This document shows, in pieces, positions 62,996 to 64,000 of a DNA stretch of 64,000 nucleotides. Each line of letters starts with the position of its first letter. Position 1 is the first letter of the stretch. A program made the position numbers and the translations under genes. The notes below the pieces were generated by a model, which was not told the DNA's origin, searched no databases, and saw only the letters and a list, made by a program, of their open reading frames with translations. Source of the DNA: Caldilineaceae bacterium (GTDB lineage: Bacteria > Chloroflexota > Anaerolineae > Caldilineales > Caldilineaceae); contig JAJEDI010000050.1 in assembly GCA_022821585.1 (NCBI GenBank), positions 62,001-126,000 of the forward strand. The letters are read 5' to 3'.

Positions 62996-64000
62996 TCAGG
63001 CCCGGCTCGCCGATGCTACTCGTTGCAAACGTGTCCGCGCGGCGCCGCTACTGAGGATTTTCCTGGCACGACCAATCCCATCGGGAACATCCCGGGCCAG
63101 ATCAAAGAGATGAAGGATGACACCGGCGGTCAGGCAGGCCTGTTCGGTGGCATCGCAATCTGCTGCTTCGAGAACGGCTGCGTTGAGGGCGGCGTGGCCT
63201 ACGGCGTCTTCAGGCCCGGAAACGCGCACGCGTTCAGTATGGCCCAGAGCGTCGGGATCCAGGACCAGGTCATTTGCCTCGTCTTCGGCAAATACGTGTG
63301 ACTTACGCCCGACGGCCATTTCGACGGAGCCCTCTTCGCCCTGGATGATAAAGCTGCGCTCAATGCCGGTTTGGACGGCGCGCAGGCGGCCGATGTAGTT
63401 TCCGTGGAAGAAACCGCTGACCTGGTAGGGCGCATTGGCGGGATTCAGAAGCTTTTCTACGCTGTTGAGAACTGTTCGCAGGCCGAACTGGCGCCGCAGC
63501 GGTAGAAGTGCGTGCCATTGGGGTGCGAAACGGGCGGCGGAAAGGTAGCCAACGCCTACCGCTTCAACCATTGACTGTACGTCCTCTGGCTCCAGGTCGT
63601 CGGCTATTCCCAGTTCGCGCAGGACTGGCCCTGGTCCAATGCCTTCCTTGGTGGGAACACCTTCATCGCCGTGCAGGACGACCGGCAACCCGGCCTCGGC
63701 TAAAATGACAGCGATGGCAGGCGCCAACTGCGCGCTCCTGACCTTGCCGTCATAGGGCACGGCGAGGTCGAGCAGCCCCTCGATTCGGGGACGGATTTGC
63801 GTTATTGTTTCCGCCCGCAACAGGGCAGTGAAGCCCCGGACTTCGTCGACGGCCTCCCCTTTCACACGCTGGGTAATCAGAAAGGCACCGGCCTGCGCCG
63901 GCGAGCAGGTCTGCTCGACGATCTGGCGGAGGGCTTCGACGGACTCCTCGTAGGAAAGGTCGCGCTTCAGCTTTTCGCCGCGGCCGACAGCCTGAATGAA
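62996..64000 (-). CDS. TrpD2/YbiB-like anthranilate phosphoribosyltransferase-family protein, 5' end outside window
   Basis: The reverse-strand frame stays open from the stop at 62996 to the window edge (335 codons), so the start lies beyond 64000. An internal GTG at 63865 is not the start: the upstream codons encode the TrpD-like segment AVGRGEKLKRDLSYEESVEA. The canonical PRPP motif GTGGD and the KHG(N/S) loop are replaced by AVPYDGKVRS and LHGDEG. This resembles the TrpD2/YbiB branch, some of which bind nucleic acids rather than act in tryptophan synthesis. It converges with the nucleotidyltransferase gene. Confidence 0.8.
   Translation of the reverse strand, partial: FIQAVGRGEKLKRDLSYEESVEALRQIVEQTCSPAQAGAFLITQRVKGEAVDEVRGFTALLRAETITQIRPRIEGLLDLAVPYDGKVRSAQLAPAIAVILAEAGLPVVLHGDEGVPTKEGIGPGPVLRELGIADDLEPEDVQSMVEAVGVGYLSAARFAPQWHALLPLRRQFGLRTVLNSVEKLLNPANAPYQVSGFFHGNYIGRLRAVQTGIERSFIIQGEEGSVEMAVGRKSHVFAEDEANDLVLDPDALGHTERVRVSGPEDAVGHAALNAAVLEAADCDATEQACLTAGVILHLFDLARDVPDGIGRARKILSSGAARTRLQRVASASRA

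Overview
The window is about 64 kb of moderately GC-rich bacterial chromosome with about 59 protein genes, one tRNA gene and no recognisable insertion sequences, prophage or CRISPR arrays. Gene content suggests a member of the Chloroflexota, perhaps a Caldilineaceae-like heterotroph. This is inference from a Tat-type lipoprotein sugar-binding protein with an RRQFLRMSS-like leader, several PhyH oxygenases, enolase-superfamily sugar-acid enzymes, a menaquinone pathway, and MoxR/DUF58/DUF4129 and ECF-sigma modules. There is no 16S gene to confirm it.

Layout. 1-7.5 kb: the end of a prmC-like gene, a HAD phosphatase, then a sugar ABC transporter (binding protein and two permeases) followed by a divergent PhyH protein and a B12-binding radical SAM enzyme. 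7.7-16.1 kb: a TetR regulator with a perfect 14-bp palindrome upstream, then a tightly overlapping menaquinone operon menF-menD-menB-menE-(PhyH)-menH, with no menC. 16.2-25.2 kb: a membrane flippase-like protein, a PHP phosphoesterase, a reverse-strand metal-chelatase locus (chlI-type AAA plus chlD-type VWA, apparently joined by a -1 frameshift at a run of eight A) with a helical-repeat protein, then an ECF sigma factor, its zinc-finger anti-sigma and a bactofilin-like membrane protein. 25.2-41.6 kb: housekeeping genes, namely ettA, a metallophosphoesterase, a CDP-alcohol phosphatidyltransferase, ffh-rpsP-khpA-rimM, dprA, manC, dgt, ftsY and prfB (with the classic +1 frameshift), then a LarA-like protein and a HAD dehalogenase-like protein.

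41.7-47.1 kb: tRNA-Ser(CGA) behind an unusual 16-bp hairpin, and a polysaccharide set (O-antigen ligase-like, GtrA, glycosyltransferase), a thioesterase and two unknown proteins. 47.2-55.3 kb: MTA phosphorylase and a ThDP enzyme, then a probable sugar-acid catabolic island with two enolase-superfamily enzymes, a DapA-family aldolase/lyase, an amidohydrolase and a D-2-hydroxyacid dehydrogenase. 55.3-64 kb: a MoxR-DUF58-DUF4129 operon preceded by a strong promoter and an early intrinsic terminator, a second ThDP enzyme, a CCA-adding-type nucleotidyltransferase with an unusual insertion, and a TrpD2/YbiB-like gene cut by the window end.

The most interesting signals are recoding and RNA structure. 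There are two frameshift genes in one window (prfB +1 and chelatase -1), a leader terminator before moxR, a hairpin directly in front of tRNA-Ser, and a nested stem between ffh and rpsP. The gene-neighbourhood puzzles are the PhyH gene translationally coupled inside the men operon, and a membrane beta-solenoid/helix-hairpin-helix protein under apparent ECF control. All functional calls rest on reading motifs by eye; no database search was run.
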